Origin: Bacteroidota bacterium
GTDB lineage: Bacteria; Bacteroidota; Bacteroidia; Chitinophagales; Chitinophagaceae
DNA length: 57,054 bases
Reading direction: 5' to 3'
Assembly: GCA_023386045.1 (NCBI GenBank)
Contig: JAEWKK010000025.1
Coordinates: 1 to 57,054, forward strand
The translations under genes and the position numbers were made by a program. The notes beneath the pieces were generated by a model. It was given only the letters and a program-made list of their open reading frames with translations. It had not been told where the DNA came from and ran no database searches. Shown here piece by piece: positions 43,857-51,395 of the stretch (the first letter of the stretch is position 1; every line of letters starts with the position of its first letter).

Positions 43857-44699
43857 ATGAAAAAATTTATTGCTGCTTTTGACGGACTGAGTTTTTCTGA
43901 AAGCTCTATGAATTATGCCATCTATCTTGCCGGGCAGGCAAAGGCACATCTGGTAGGCGTATTTCTTGAAGATTTTACAAGGCATGGTTATAGTGTATCC
44001 CAACTGGCACAATACGAAGGTGCTGCATTTGACCAGCACCTGCAGGAACTCAAGGATGCCGACAGTGATGAAAGGAAAAAAAGCATCAGCCTCTTCGAAC
44101 AGGCCTGTTCTGACAAAGGGATCAATTATTCCGTTCACCGCGACAGGAATGTGGCCATCCAGGAACTGCTGCACGAATCCATTTATGCTGATCTTTTGAT
44201 CATTGATGTAGCTGAAACCCTGACACGTTTCCAGGAAGAGCCACCTTCCCGTTTTATTAAAGATCTGCTCGGAGAAGTGCAGTGTCCTGTGCTGGTTGTT
44301 CCATCAGAATATAATAAAGTTGAAAAGGTGATCATCCTTTATGATGGTGAACCTTCCTCAGTTTTTGCTTTACGGAACTTCAGCTATCTGTTTGATTTCA
44401 TGCAGGTGCCAGTTGAGATCCTGACTGTTAAAGACCGGAACGAATCCATGCATCTTCCGGATGGAAGAATGATCAGGGAGTTTGCCAAACGGCACTATCC
44501 TGATGCTTCTTATATAGTTTTAAAAGGTCATTCCGAAGACGAGATCATTCGATACCTGCACCTCGAGAAGAAAAATGCCATAGTGGTTTTGGGTGCTTAT
44601 AAAAGAGGAAAACTTTCCAGGCTGTTCAGGCCAAGCATGGCCGACCACCTGATGCAAAAGCTAAAGCTGCCCTTATTCATTGCACACAATAGATCATAG
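43857..44699 (+). CDS. Universal stress protein, two-domain
   Basis: Protein of 280 aa, paralogue of its neighbours, with two UspA-like domains. It starts MKKFIAAFDGLSFSESS. The long open frame extends upstream to 43752 inside the previous gene; the ATG at 43857, 11 bases after that stop, fits the family. The ATP-binding motif is broken (GAYKRGKLSRLFRPS). Probably co-transcribed with the gene at 43019. Confidence 0.87.
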   Translation: MKKFIAAFDGLSFSESSMNYAIYLAGQAKAHLVGVFLEDFTRHGYSVSQLAQYEGAAFDQHLQELKDADSDERKKSISLFEQACSDKGINYSVHRDRNVAIQELLHESIYADLLIIDVAETLTRFQEEPPSRFIKDLLGEVQCPVLVVPSEYNKVEKVIILYDGEPSSVFALRNFSYLFDFMQVPVEILTVKDRNESMHLPDGRMIREFAKRHYPDASYIVLKGHSEDEIIRYLHLEKKNAIVVLGAYKRGKLSRLFRPSMADHLMQKLKLPLFIAHNRS

Positions 44700-44706
44700 C
44701 GGAAAA

Positions 44707-44772
44707 CTGATGGTTATCATAAGCCCTGTGCTTTAATATCATTGAATTTTTCAGGGTGCTGGTGTAAACTTG
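44707..44772 (+). promoter_or_regulatory. Crp/Fnr-type promoter of the third universal stress protein
   Basis: cTGAT-ggtt-ATCAt (44707-44720) has all 8 core bases. Its centre (44713.5) is 51.5 bases before TAAACTTG (44765-44772, 5 of 6 fixed -7 bases). The start codon follows 15 bases later, which also settles the start at 44787. Confidence 0.65.
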
Positions 44773-44786
44773 TACAAATCAGCGTT

Positions 44787-45617
44787 ATGAAAAAGATACT
44801 CCTGGCCTTTGATGGAATTCATTTTTCAGAAGGGGCATTTGAATTTGTCAGGCGACTTAATTTACTGGAACCTGTTATGGTAACCGGTGCCTTTCTTCCG
44901 CAGGTTGACTATGCTAATTTATGGAGTTATGCCGAAGCCGCTAATACTGTTGCGGGTACTTCTTATGTTCCACTTGTAGAAGACGAGGAATCGGAGATCA
45001 TTCAAAAGAACATTGATCATTTTATTTCACTCTGTCAGAAAAATGATATTCAATATCGTGTGCATAAGGATGTTTTTGATTTTGCTCTTCCTGAGCTGAG
45101 GAAAGAAACACGCTTCGCTGATGTGCTGATACTAAGTGGAGAGCTTTTTTACAGAGGGGTCATGGACGGTCATCAGTATGATTATCTCAAACAGGCAGTA
45201 CATAATTCCGAATGTCCGGTTATGATCGTTCCGGAACAATATGCATTTCCTAACAATAATATTCTTGCCTATGATGGAACAGCTGAATCTGTATTTGCCA
45301 TCAAACAGTTCGCCTATATTTTCCCTGAACTTGCCAAAAACAGTACGCTGCTTGTATTTGCTGAGGAGCTGGGCAAGAAATTTCCATCACAGGAACAAAT
45401 TACAGAACTGGTTACCAGGCATTATAAAGACCTCAGTTTCTACAAACTGGAAATGAATGCGAGGCGTTATTTTTCAACCTGGATACGTGACAGGGAAGGA
45501 GCCCTGCTCATAAGTGGTTCTTTCAGCCGATCAGGCGTATCTGAACTATTCAAGCAAAGTTTTGTGGCTTCCATCATTAAGGATCATAAGGTTCCCGTAT
45601 TCATCGCCCATAAATAA
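44787..45617 (+). CDS. Universal stress protein, two-domain
   Basis: Protein of 276 aa with two UspA-like domains, starting MKKILLAFDGIHFSEGA. The last domain ends LLISGSFSRSGVSELFKQSF, a degenerate form of the nucleotide-binding loop. The frame is open to 44742, but the -7 box at 44765-44772 lies inside that extension, so 44787 is used. It has its own promoter and terminator, unlike the first two copies. Confidence 0.87.
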   Translation: MKKILLAFDGIHFSEGAFEFVRRLNLLEPVMVTGAFLPQVDYANLWSYAEAANTVAGTSYVPLVEDEESEIIQKNIDHFISLCQKNDIQYRVHKDVFDFALPELRKETRFADVLILSGELFYRGVMDGHQYDYLKQAVHNSECPVMIVPEQYAFPNNNILAYDGTAESVFAIKQFAYIFPELAKNSTLLVFAEELGKKFPSQEQITELVTRHYKDLSFYKLEMNARRYFSTWIRDREGALLISGSFSRSGVSELFKQSFVASIIKDHKVPVFIAHK

Positions 45618-45638
45618 TTTTATTGGTGGATAGTTTTT

Positions 45639-45661
45639 ACCGGCTTCGGCCGGTTTTTTTA
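45639..45661 (+). terminator. Intrinsic terminator after the stress protein genes
   Basis: ACCGGC-ttcg-GCCGGT followed by seven or more T. A classic stable tetraloop terminator 22 bases after the stop codon at 45617. It separates the universal stress protein genes from mla. Confidence 0.9.
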
Positions 45662-45689
45662 TTAACAGATATATGAACTACTGAGCTTA

Positions 45690-45755
45690 TTGATAACAAT
45701 CACACCTGCTTCTGACCTAGTTCATTGCATTGATAGGTTTAAAATGCAAAATTTG
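45690..45755 (+). promoter_or_regulatory. Crp/Fnr-type promoter of the mlaEFD operon
   Basis: TTGAT-aaca-ATCAC (45690-45703) matches 9 of 10 consensus bases. Its centre (45696.5) is 51.5 bases before AAAATTTG (45748-45755, 5 of 6 fixed -7 bases). A second box, TAGGTTTA (45734-45741), is 14 bases closer but breaks the spacing. The position favours the mlaE start at 45771. Confidence 0.6.
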
Positions 45756-45770
45756 GTTCTTATAGAAGTC

Positions 45771-46541
45771 ATGGCCACAAACAGTAAATGGAGATCTTTT
45801 TTTTCGGAGGCAGGCGGGATCTTTGCTTTCACGGGTCGTTTTTTTGGCCAGGTTTTCAGGCCCCGGTACGAGTTTACTGAATTTTTCAGGCAATGTTATG
45901 TCATAGGGTACCAGTCACTTCCACTTATTGGTCTAACAGGATTCATCATGGGCCTTGTTCTTACTATACAGCTCAGACCTTCCTTAGTGGATTATGGTGT
46001 TGAATCACAACTTCCGTCCATGATCTCTATTGCCATCATTAGAGAGCTGGGACCAGTCATCACTGCATTGATCTTTGCAGGTAAAATAGGGAGCAGCATT
46101 GGCGCTGAACTGGGTTCCATGAAAGTAACGGAGCAGATCGATGCTATGGAAGTATCTGGAACCAATCCATTCAAATACCTGGTAGTGACGAGAGTTCTCG
46201 CGGCTACAGTGATGTTGCCCATACTGGTTCTTCTGGCTGATGCCATTGCCTTGTACGGCTCCTACATTGGAGTAAATATCAGGGGTGTTACCAGCTTTTC
46301 ATTATTCTATTACCAGGTAATGAACATTCTCAGCTTTGGAGATGTGTTGCCGGCATTTATTAAAACCTTCTTTTTTGGATTCGCTGTTGGCATCATTGGT
46401 TGCTACAAAGGTTATTTTTCCAGCAAGGGCACGGAAGGTGTGGGACGTTCGGCTAATACGGCGGTAGTACTTTCATCCGTGCTTGTTTTTATTATCGACC
46501 TGATTGCTGTGCAGATCACTGATATTTTAAATCTCAACTGA
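45771..46541 (+). CDS. mlaE: MlaE-type ABC transporter permease
   Basis: Permease of 256 aa of the Mla/Mkl phospholipid-transport family at the inner membrane. About five to six helices, with the family block REGPVITALIFAGKIGSSIGAELGSMKVTEQIDAMEV-like (here RELGPVITALIFAGKIG and LGSMKVTEQIDAMEV). Upstream starts at 45690 (TTG) and 45744 (ATG) are in frame, but they overlap the promoter elements; 45771 gives the usual family length. It is followed at once by mlaF. Confidence 0.93.
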   Translation: MATNSKWRSFFSEAGGIFAFTGRFFGQVFRPRYEFTEFFRQCYVIGYQSLPLIGLTGFIMGLVLTIQLRPSLVDYGVESQLPSMISIAIIRELGPVITALIFAGKIGSSIGAELGSMKVTEQIDAMEVSGTNPFKYLVVTRVLAATVMLPILVLLADAIALYGSYIGVNIRGVTSFSLFYYQVMNILSFGDVLPAFIKTFFFGFAVGIIGCYKGYFSSKGTEGVGRSANTAVVLSSVLVFIIDLIAVQITDILNLN

Positions 46542-47314
46542 TGCTCTCAGAAACTAAAACCATAACAAGACAAAAAGTAGTTCCTGGTGAATCCGTGATC
46601 AGGATTGAAGGATTGAAAAAATCTTTTGGTCAGAATGTGGTTTTGAATGGTTTTGATTTTCACCTGGAAAAAGGAGAGAACGTTGCGGTGCTTGGAAAAT
46701 CAGGTTCCGGAAAATCTGTATTGATCAAATGTATTATCGGACTACTTGAACCTGATGCCGGATTCATAGAAGTGCTGGGAGAGAATGTTGGCGAACTTGG
46801 TTTTGAAGATCTTGACAGGCTAAGAGTAAGGATCGGTTTTCTTTTTCAAAGTAATGCCCTTTATGATTCCATGACGGTGAGGCAGAACCTGGAGTTTCCT
46901 CTGCGCAGGCACTGGATGGATGTCAATGGCAAAGAGGTGAATGAAATGGTGATGGAAGCGCTGGATAATGTAGGCCTGGGATATACTGTTGACATGATGC
47001 CGATTGAACTATCAGGTGGGATGCGCAAACGCATTGCTCTGGCAAGAACCCTGATTCTTAAGCCTGATATTATTTTGTATGATGAACCAACTACAGGACT
47101 GGATCCCGTAACCAGTCGCGAGATCAATGAGCTGATCGTGAAGATCCAGGAAAAATACAATACCTCTTCTCTCATTATTTCTCACGACCTTAAATGTATC
47201 AGGATGACGGCCGACAGGGTAGTGGTACTGGTAGATGGAATCTCTTACGCCGAAGGAACTTATGAAGAACTGGAAAGATCAACAGATAAAAAAGTAAAAC
47301 AATTTTTTGAATGA
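46541..47314 (+). CDS. mlaF: MlaF-type ABC transporter ATPase
   Basis: ATP-binding subunit of 257 aa. Walker A is GKSGSGKSVLIK, the ABC signature is LSGGMRKRIALAR, Walker B is IILYDEPTTGLDP, and the H-loop is IISHDLK. The variant signature GGMRKR is typical of Mla/Mkl ATPases. It shares one base with the mlaE stop. It energises lipid movement between the membranes together with MlaE and the MCE protein. Confidence 0.95.
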   Translation: MLSETKTITRQKVVPGESVIRIEGLKKSFGQNVVLNGFDFHLEKGENVAVLGKSGSGKSVLIKCIIGLLEPDAGFIEVLGENVGELGFEDLDRLRVRIGFLFQSNALYDSMTVRQNLEFPLRRHWMDVNGKEVNEMVMEALDNVGLGYTVDMMPIELSGGMRKRIALARTLILKPDIILYDEPTTGLDPVTSREINELIVKIQEKYNTSSLIISHDLKCIRMTADRVVVLVDGISYAEGTYEELERSTDKKVKQFFE

Positions 47315-47315
47315 T

Positions 47316-48311
47316 ATGGGCAGGAAAATAATGAACCAGGTGAAATTGGGCGTATTCGTCATGACAGGTCTGGCCTTCCTGATCTTATTGCTGTACATCA
47401 TCGGCAAGAACCAGAATATGTTTGGCAACACCTTTGTTCTCAAAGCAAGATTTAATGATGTTCATGGGCTGATGCCCGGTAATAATATCAGGTTTGCAGG
47501 AATAGATGCAGGTACGGTGAAGGATGTTGATGTAATTAACGACACCACCATTGAAGTGACCCTGCTTGTTAAATCAAAAATGAAGTCCTACATCCATAAA
47601 AATGCTACTGTAAGCATCAGTACCGACGGGTTAATGGGCAACAGGTTGATCAATATAGAATCTGCACGAACACCTGCACCCCTTGTTGAAGAAGGAGATA
47701 CTTTATTCAGCACGTATCTTCCTGATACAGATGAAATGCTCAAGGTCCTGAACACTACCAATAATGATATTGCTTTTATTGCCAGTCAGCTCAAAATCAC
47801 TGTAGAACGGCTCAATAACAGCAAGGCGCTTTGGAATCTTCTTGATGACAATTCCCTTCCACAGCATATCCGTGTTTCTTTGCAGCACGTTAGAGAGGCC
47901 TCAGTTTACCTGAATTCTACCATGGCCAACCTGGATGCAATAGCCAGTGATATTCGTTCGGGCAAAGGTTCTATCGGGCAATTATTGAAAGATACGCTGA
48001 TGTCATCGGATGCAAAGCTGGCAATCAGCAGTCTTCGCAGGGCAGGCATGAACGCGGATACCCTATCATCGCGAATATCAAAACTGGTTGCCGATATCAG
48101 CGAAGAGATCAATAATGGGGAAGGCACAGCAAATGCAGTGCTAAAAGACAAGGAGATGAGAAACAGCCTGGAAAGCACAATTAAAAATATTGAAGAAGGT
48201 ACCCAGACATTCCAGCAAAGCATGGATGCGCTGAAAAACAGTTTTTTCTTCCGTGGTTATTTCAAAAAACTTGAAAAACAACGCAAAAAAGACTCTGCCG
48301 CCAGGCTCTGA
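47316..48311 (+). CDS. mlaD: MCE/MlaD-domain substrate-binding protein
   Basis: Protein of 331 aa with an N-terminal signal anchor (about residues 10-30) and one MCE domain (about 40-120, FNDVHGLMPGNNIRFAGIDAG, then STDGLMGNRLINIE). A long helical C-terminal region follows (about 130-320), longer than in E. coli MlaD. It probably forms a hexameric lipid channel in the periplasm. A TTG nine bases upstream is in frame; the ATG at 47316, one base after the mlaF stop, is preferred. No MlaB, MlaC or MlaA gene accompanies it, as is usual for Bacteroidota. Confidence 0.92.
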   Translation: MGRKIMNQVKLGVFVMTGLAFLILLLYIIGKNQNMFGNTFVLKARFNDVHGLMPGNNIRFAGIDAGTVKDVDVINDTTIEVTLLVKSKMKSYIHKNATVSISTDGLMGNRLINIESARTPAPLVEEGDTLFSTYLPDTDEMLKVLNTTNNDIAFIASQLKITVERLNNSKALWNLLDDNSLPQHIRVSLQHVREASVYLNSTMANLDAIASDIRSGKGSIGQLLKDTLMSSDAKLAISSLRRAGMNADTLSSRISKLVADISEEINNGEGTANAVLKDKEMRNSLESTIKNIEEGTQTFQQSMDALKNSFFFRGYFKKLEKQRKKDSAARL

Positions 48312-48320
48312 AAAACTACA

Positions 48321-48386
48321 CTGATCATTATCATACAAGCTTTGGATACCCGTCATAAACTGGGAAGATGCCTGTTGTGAACTTTG
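48321..48386 (+). promoter_or_regulatory. Crp/Fnr-type promoter in front of the hypothetical-crp/fnr unit
   Basis: cTGAT-catt-ATCAt (48321-48334) has all 8 core bases. Its centre (48327.5) is 51.5 bases before GAACTTTG (48379-48386, 5 of 6 fixed -7 bases). Since the Crp/Fnr gene is the second gene of the unit, this would be an autoregulatory site. Confidence 0.65.
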
Positions 48387-48403
48387 TACAACCAACCAGG
48401 CAT

Positions 48404-48799
48404 ATGAAACTAATATTAACTCCTTCAACAACTATTGGGGATCTGAAAAAGCAATTTGCTTCCTGCTTTCCTAATTTAAGGCTTGAATTCTTTAATGAAG
48501 AGCACAGGCAGGGACAGAGTTCCAGTATGAATAAGAAACTGGTCAATGATACTTCACTCTCCCTGATCAGTGGCATAACCGCACAGAAATATTTTCAATT
48601 TGAGCCAACAGCTACCGTTGCGGAATTTGAACAGGGACTTCAAAATGAATTTGATTTGTCGGTACAGGTATTCAGAAGATCTGGAAACGTCTGGCTGGAA
48701 ACCATACAAACTGATAGCCTGACCCTTGAAAAACAAAATGCCATGGCTTCCGAATCAGCACGGCCGATCCATTTTAATATTTACACGCTCTTTCTTTAA
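48404..48799 (+). CDS. Hypothetical protein, paralogue of the gene at 40723
   Basis: Soluble protein of 131 aa, not recognised. The ATG at 48404 is chosen because from there it aligns end to end with the 135-aa paralogue; an ATG at 48368 would precede the -7 box. Shared blocks are LRLEFFN near residue 24 and LSVQVFRRSGNVWLETIQ near residue 91. One cysteine in the first third. It lies 9 bases upstream of the Crp/Fnr gene and is surely co-transcribed with it. It could be a modulator of that regulator; this is a guess. Confidence 0.8.
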   Translation: MKLILTPSTTIGDLKKQFASCFPNLRLEFFNEEHRQGQSSSMNKKLVNDTSLSLISGITAQKYFQFEPTATVAEFEQGLQNEFDLSVQVFRRSGNVWLETIQTDSLTLEKQNAMASESARPIHFNIYTLFL

Positions 48800-48808
48800 A
48801 AATTAAAA

Positions 48809-49474
48809 ATGATAGGCGCACCTGTTTTGAATGTGATTGAGTTCAACCTGCATCATCATTATCCTTCGCTGGAAAAAGAGCTGGTCAGCAAGATTGCTGA
48901 AATTGGGGAATTCAAAACCTTCAGGCAGGGTGAAATGATCATGCGTTCAGGACAGTATATCCGTTCCGTCATGCTGATACTTGAGGGACTGGTAAAGGTT
49001 TTCCGTGAGGATGATGAAGGCAATGAATTCTTCATGTATTATCTCGAGGGTGGCGATGCCTGCGCCCTTACAATGATCTATACAGGTAAACAAAATATCA
49101 GTGAGCTTACAGCAAAGGTCATAAAGGACACCACGATTGTGGCCATACCCTTATCGTATATGGATCAGTGGATGAGAGAGTATAAAAGCTGGTATGAATT
49201 TGTGTTGGGTTCTTTTAAAGAGAGGTTTGAAGAATTGATGCAAACCATCGATCAGATCGCATTTCGCAATATGGATGAAAGGCTGGTGTTCTACCTGAAG
49301 CGATACCAGGAAAAGCTGAAAACAAGTCGAATTGATCTGACACACACAGAAATTGCCCAGGAACTGAATTCTTCCAGGGAAGTAGTGAGCAGGTTATTGA
49401 AAAAACTGGCCGATAAAGGCATGTTGCGCTTACACAGGCAATACATTGAAGTAATTGACCTGGGTCTGAGTTGA
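48809..49474 (+). CDS. Crp/Fnr family transcriptional regulator
   Basis: Regulator of 221 aa: cyclic-nucleotide-type effector domain (about 25-125), dimerisation helix (about 130-155) and winged helix-turn-helix (about 155-215). The recognition helix carries E191, S194 and R195 (REVVSRLL), the ExxSR pattern that in FNR reads TTGAT half-sites. The iron-sulfur cysteines of FNR are absent; the only Cys is C85 in GGDACALT. Three His lie at 15-17. The signal could be heme/NO, redox or a small molecule. At least seven TTGAT-type palindromes in the window make it a good candidate for their regulator. It also lies just upstream of the sulfide-oxidation genes. Confidence 0.9.
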   Translation: MIGAPVLNVIEFNLHHHYPSLEKELVSKIAEIGEFKTFRQGEMIMRSGQYIRSVMLILEGLVKVFREDDEGNEFFMYYLEGGDACALTMIYTGKQNISELTAKVIKDTTIVAIPLSYMDQWMREYKSWYEFVLGSFKERFEELMQTIDQIAFRNMDERLVFYLKRYQEKLKTSRIDLTHTEIAQELNSSREVVSRLLKKLADKGMLRLHRQYIEVIDLGLS

Positions 49475-49511
49475 CATTGTCTTTGAGCCATGAATTTCGG
49501 CTTCAATCGAC

Positions 49512-49595
49512 ATGAGAAAAATCAGGTTTTTTGCAGGCGTGACTATAATCACTATTTGCCTGATCCTGGTTAATCAATTTTATCGTCAAATATGA
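49512..49595 (+). CDS. Possible 27-aa membrane peptide
   Basis: A short frame, MRKIRFFAGVTIITICLILVNQ and five more residues, forms a single basic-then-hydrophobic helix. Its stop overlaps the start of the next gene (ATGA at 49592-49595), the same coupling as at 40723. It may be a real small membrane protein or simply a chance frame; no homologue is known to me. Confidence 0.35.
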   Translation: MRKIRFFAGVTIITICLILVNQFYRQI

Positions 49596-51019
49596 ATAGA
49601 ATGAAAATAGAACAGATCTATACCGGTTGTCTTGCCCAGGGTGCTTATTATATCGAAAGCGAAGGCGAGGCCGTTGTAATTGACCCGCTAAGAGAAGTTC
49701 AGCCCTATCTTGACAAGGCTGAAAAATCAGGTGCCAGGATCAAATATATTTTTGAAACACATTTCCATGCAGATTTTGTTTCAGGGCATATTGATCTTGC
49801 CAAAGAAACAGGGGCTACCATTGTTTATGGTCCAACTGCTATACCGGGCTTCAATGCTCATATAGCCAAAGACGGCGAAGAGATCAAACTTGGAAAGATC
49901 AGCTTCAAAGTTTTACATACTCCGGGGCACACTATGGAGAGTAGCTGTTATCTATTAAAGAATGAAGAAGGTAAAGAGGTGGCCATATTTACAGGTGATA
50001 CCTTGTTTATTGGAGATGTGGGACGCCCCGATCTTGCGCAAAAAGTGAAGGCGGATCTTACACCTGAAATACTTGCCGGCCATTTATACGATTCTTTGAG
50101 AAATAAAATTATGCCCCTGGCCGATGAACTGGTAGTATATCCAGCACATGGTGCAGGCAGTGCCTGCGGCAAGATGATGAGCAAGGAAACTACAGATACA
50201 CTTGGCCATCAAAAGCAAACCAATTATGCCTTGCGCCCGGACCTTACAAGAGAAGCATTTATTCATGAAGTGCTTTCAGGACTGACTGCTCCTCCTCAAT
50301 ACTTCCCACTGAACGTGATGATGAATATCAAAGGATATGACAGTATTGCTGATGTGATGAAGCGAGGCATGAGACCATTGGGTGTTGATGCATTTGAAGC
50401 TGCGGCCAATGAAACTGGAGCTGTGATCATAGATACAAGGGAAGCCCAGGTTTTTGCAAAAGGATTTATTCCCAATTCCATCAATATCGGTATCAATGGA
50501 AATTTTGCTCCCTGGGTAGGTACACTTGTGCCCGATATCAGGCAGCCGATTTTGCTGATCACAGAGCAGGGACGTGAGGAAGAAGTTGTAACCAGGCTTG
50601 CCCGTGTAGGTTATGATCATGCCATTGGTTTCCTGCAGGGAGGCTTCGAAGCATGGAAGGATGCCGGAAAGGAAGTAGATAGCATAACTTCTGTAACACC
50701 AGATGAACTGAAGGCCATTATGAAAAGGGAAGATGTTGACCTGCTCGATGTCAGAAGAAAAAGCGAATATGATAGTGAGCACCTGGTTGACATTGAAAAT
50801 GCTCCGCTGGATTATATCAATGACAGCATGCTGAAGGTGAACAGGAACAAACCCACTTTTGTTCATTGCGCAGGCGGTTATCGCTCCATGACCTTTGCAT
50901 CTATTCTGAGAGCAAGGGGTTACGACAATGTAATGGATGTGAACGGAGGTTACAAGGCTTTGAAAGAAAGCGGCCTTTTCACAACTACAGGATATGTAAA
51001 ACCTATAACTGAACTCTGA
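49592..51019 (+). CDS. Persulfide dioxygenase-rhodanese fusion, CstB-like
   Basis: Protein of 475 aa. Residues about 1-250 are a metallo-beta-lactamase fold of the ETHE1 persulfide dioxygenase type, with THFHADFVSGH (H57, H59, D61, H66) and TPGHTMES. Two rhodanese domains follow. The first (about 265-365) has lost the active Cys (ITEQGREEE). The second (about 375-465) keeps it at C426 in HCAGGYRSM. This MBL, inactive rhodanese, active rhodanese order is that of CstB, which turns persulfides to thiosulfate/sulfite. It fits next to the sulfide:quinone oxidoreductase. A second ATG three codons on is possible. Confidence 0.9.
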   Translation: MNRMKIEQIYTGCLAQGAYYIESEGEAVVIDPLREVQPYLDKAEKSGARIKYIFETHFHADFVSGHIDLAKETGATIVYGPTAIPGFNAHIAKDGEEIKLGKISFKVLHTPGHTMESSCYLLKNEEGKEVAIFTGDTLFIGDVGRPDLAQKVKADLTPEILAGHLYDSLRNKIMPLADELVVYPAHGAGSACGKMMSKETTDTLGHQKQTNYALRPDLTREAFIHEVLSGLTAPPQYFPLNVMMNIKGYDSIADVMKRGMRPLGVDAFEAAANETGAVIIDTREAQVFAKGFIPNSINIGINGNFAPWVGTLVPDIRQPILLITEQGREEEVVTRLARVGYDHAIGFLQGGFEAWKDAGKEVDSITSVTPDELKAIMKREDVDLLDVRRKSEYDSEHLVDIENAPLDYINDSMLKVNRNKPTFVHCAGGYRSMTFASILRARGYDNVMDVNGGYKALKESGLFTTTGYVKPITEL

Positions 51020-51040
51020 TCACTAATAAAAAATTATGAC

Positions 51041-51346
51041 ATGGGATTTTTGCAACAGATTTTTGGCAATCGCAATAATGAGCTGCGAAATTTTATTGAA
51101 GAAGGAGCCGTGATCATTGATGTAAGAACTCCACAGGAATTTAACTCGGGTCATATCAAAGGATCGAAGAACATTCCAATGGATCAATTGCAGGGGAGGG
51201 CAGATGAGATCAAAAAAATGGGAAAGCCTGTGGTTACGGTTTGCCATAGCGGAAGAAGAAGCGGTACTGCCAGGTCATTTCTGGAAGCTAAAGGTATTAA
51301 GGCAGTGAATGGTGGTGCCTGGGCAGCATTGAACAGGATACTATGA
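51041..51346 (+). CDS. Single-domain rhodanese
   Basis: Sulfurtransferase of 101 aa with active-site loop CHSGRRSG (Cys near residue 68) and the usual IDVRTPQEFNSGHIKGSKNIP block. It starts 21 bases after the CstB-like gene and is followed by the sulfide:quinone oxidoreductase. It probably passes sulfane sulfur between the two enzymes. Cytoplasmic; no signal peptide. Confidence 0.92.
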   Translation: MGFLQQIFGNRNNELRNFIEEGAVIIDVRTPQEFNSGHIKGSKNIPMDQLQGRADEIKKMGKPVVTVCHSGRRSGTARSFLEAKGIKAVNGGAWAALNRIL

Positions 51347-51395
51347 ACCTTATTTAATCATTCTTGCATTTGCAGTATAAATAAATCAATTTATT

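Noticed and set aside
45734..45741. TAGGTTTA as the -7 box of mlaE.
   Set aside because: Good match, but it lies 37.5 rather than 51.5 bases from the palindrome. AAAATTTG at 45748 fits the shared spacing; both remain possible until transcript starts are mapped.
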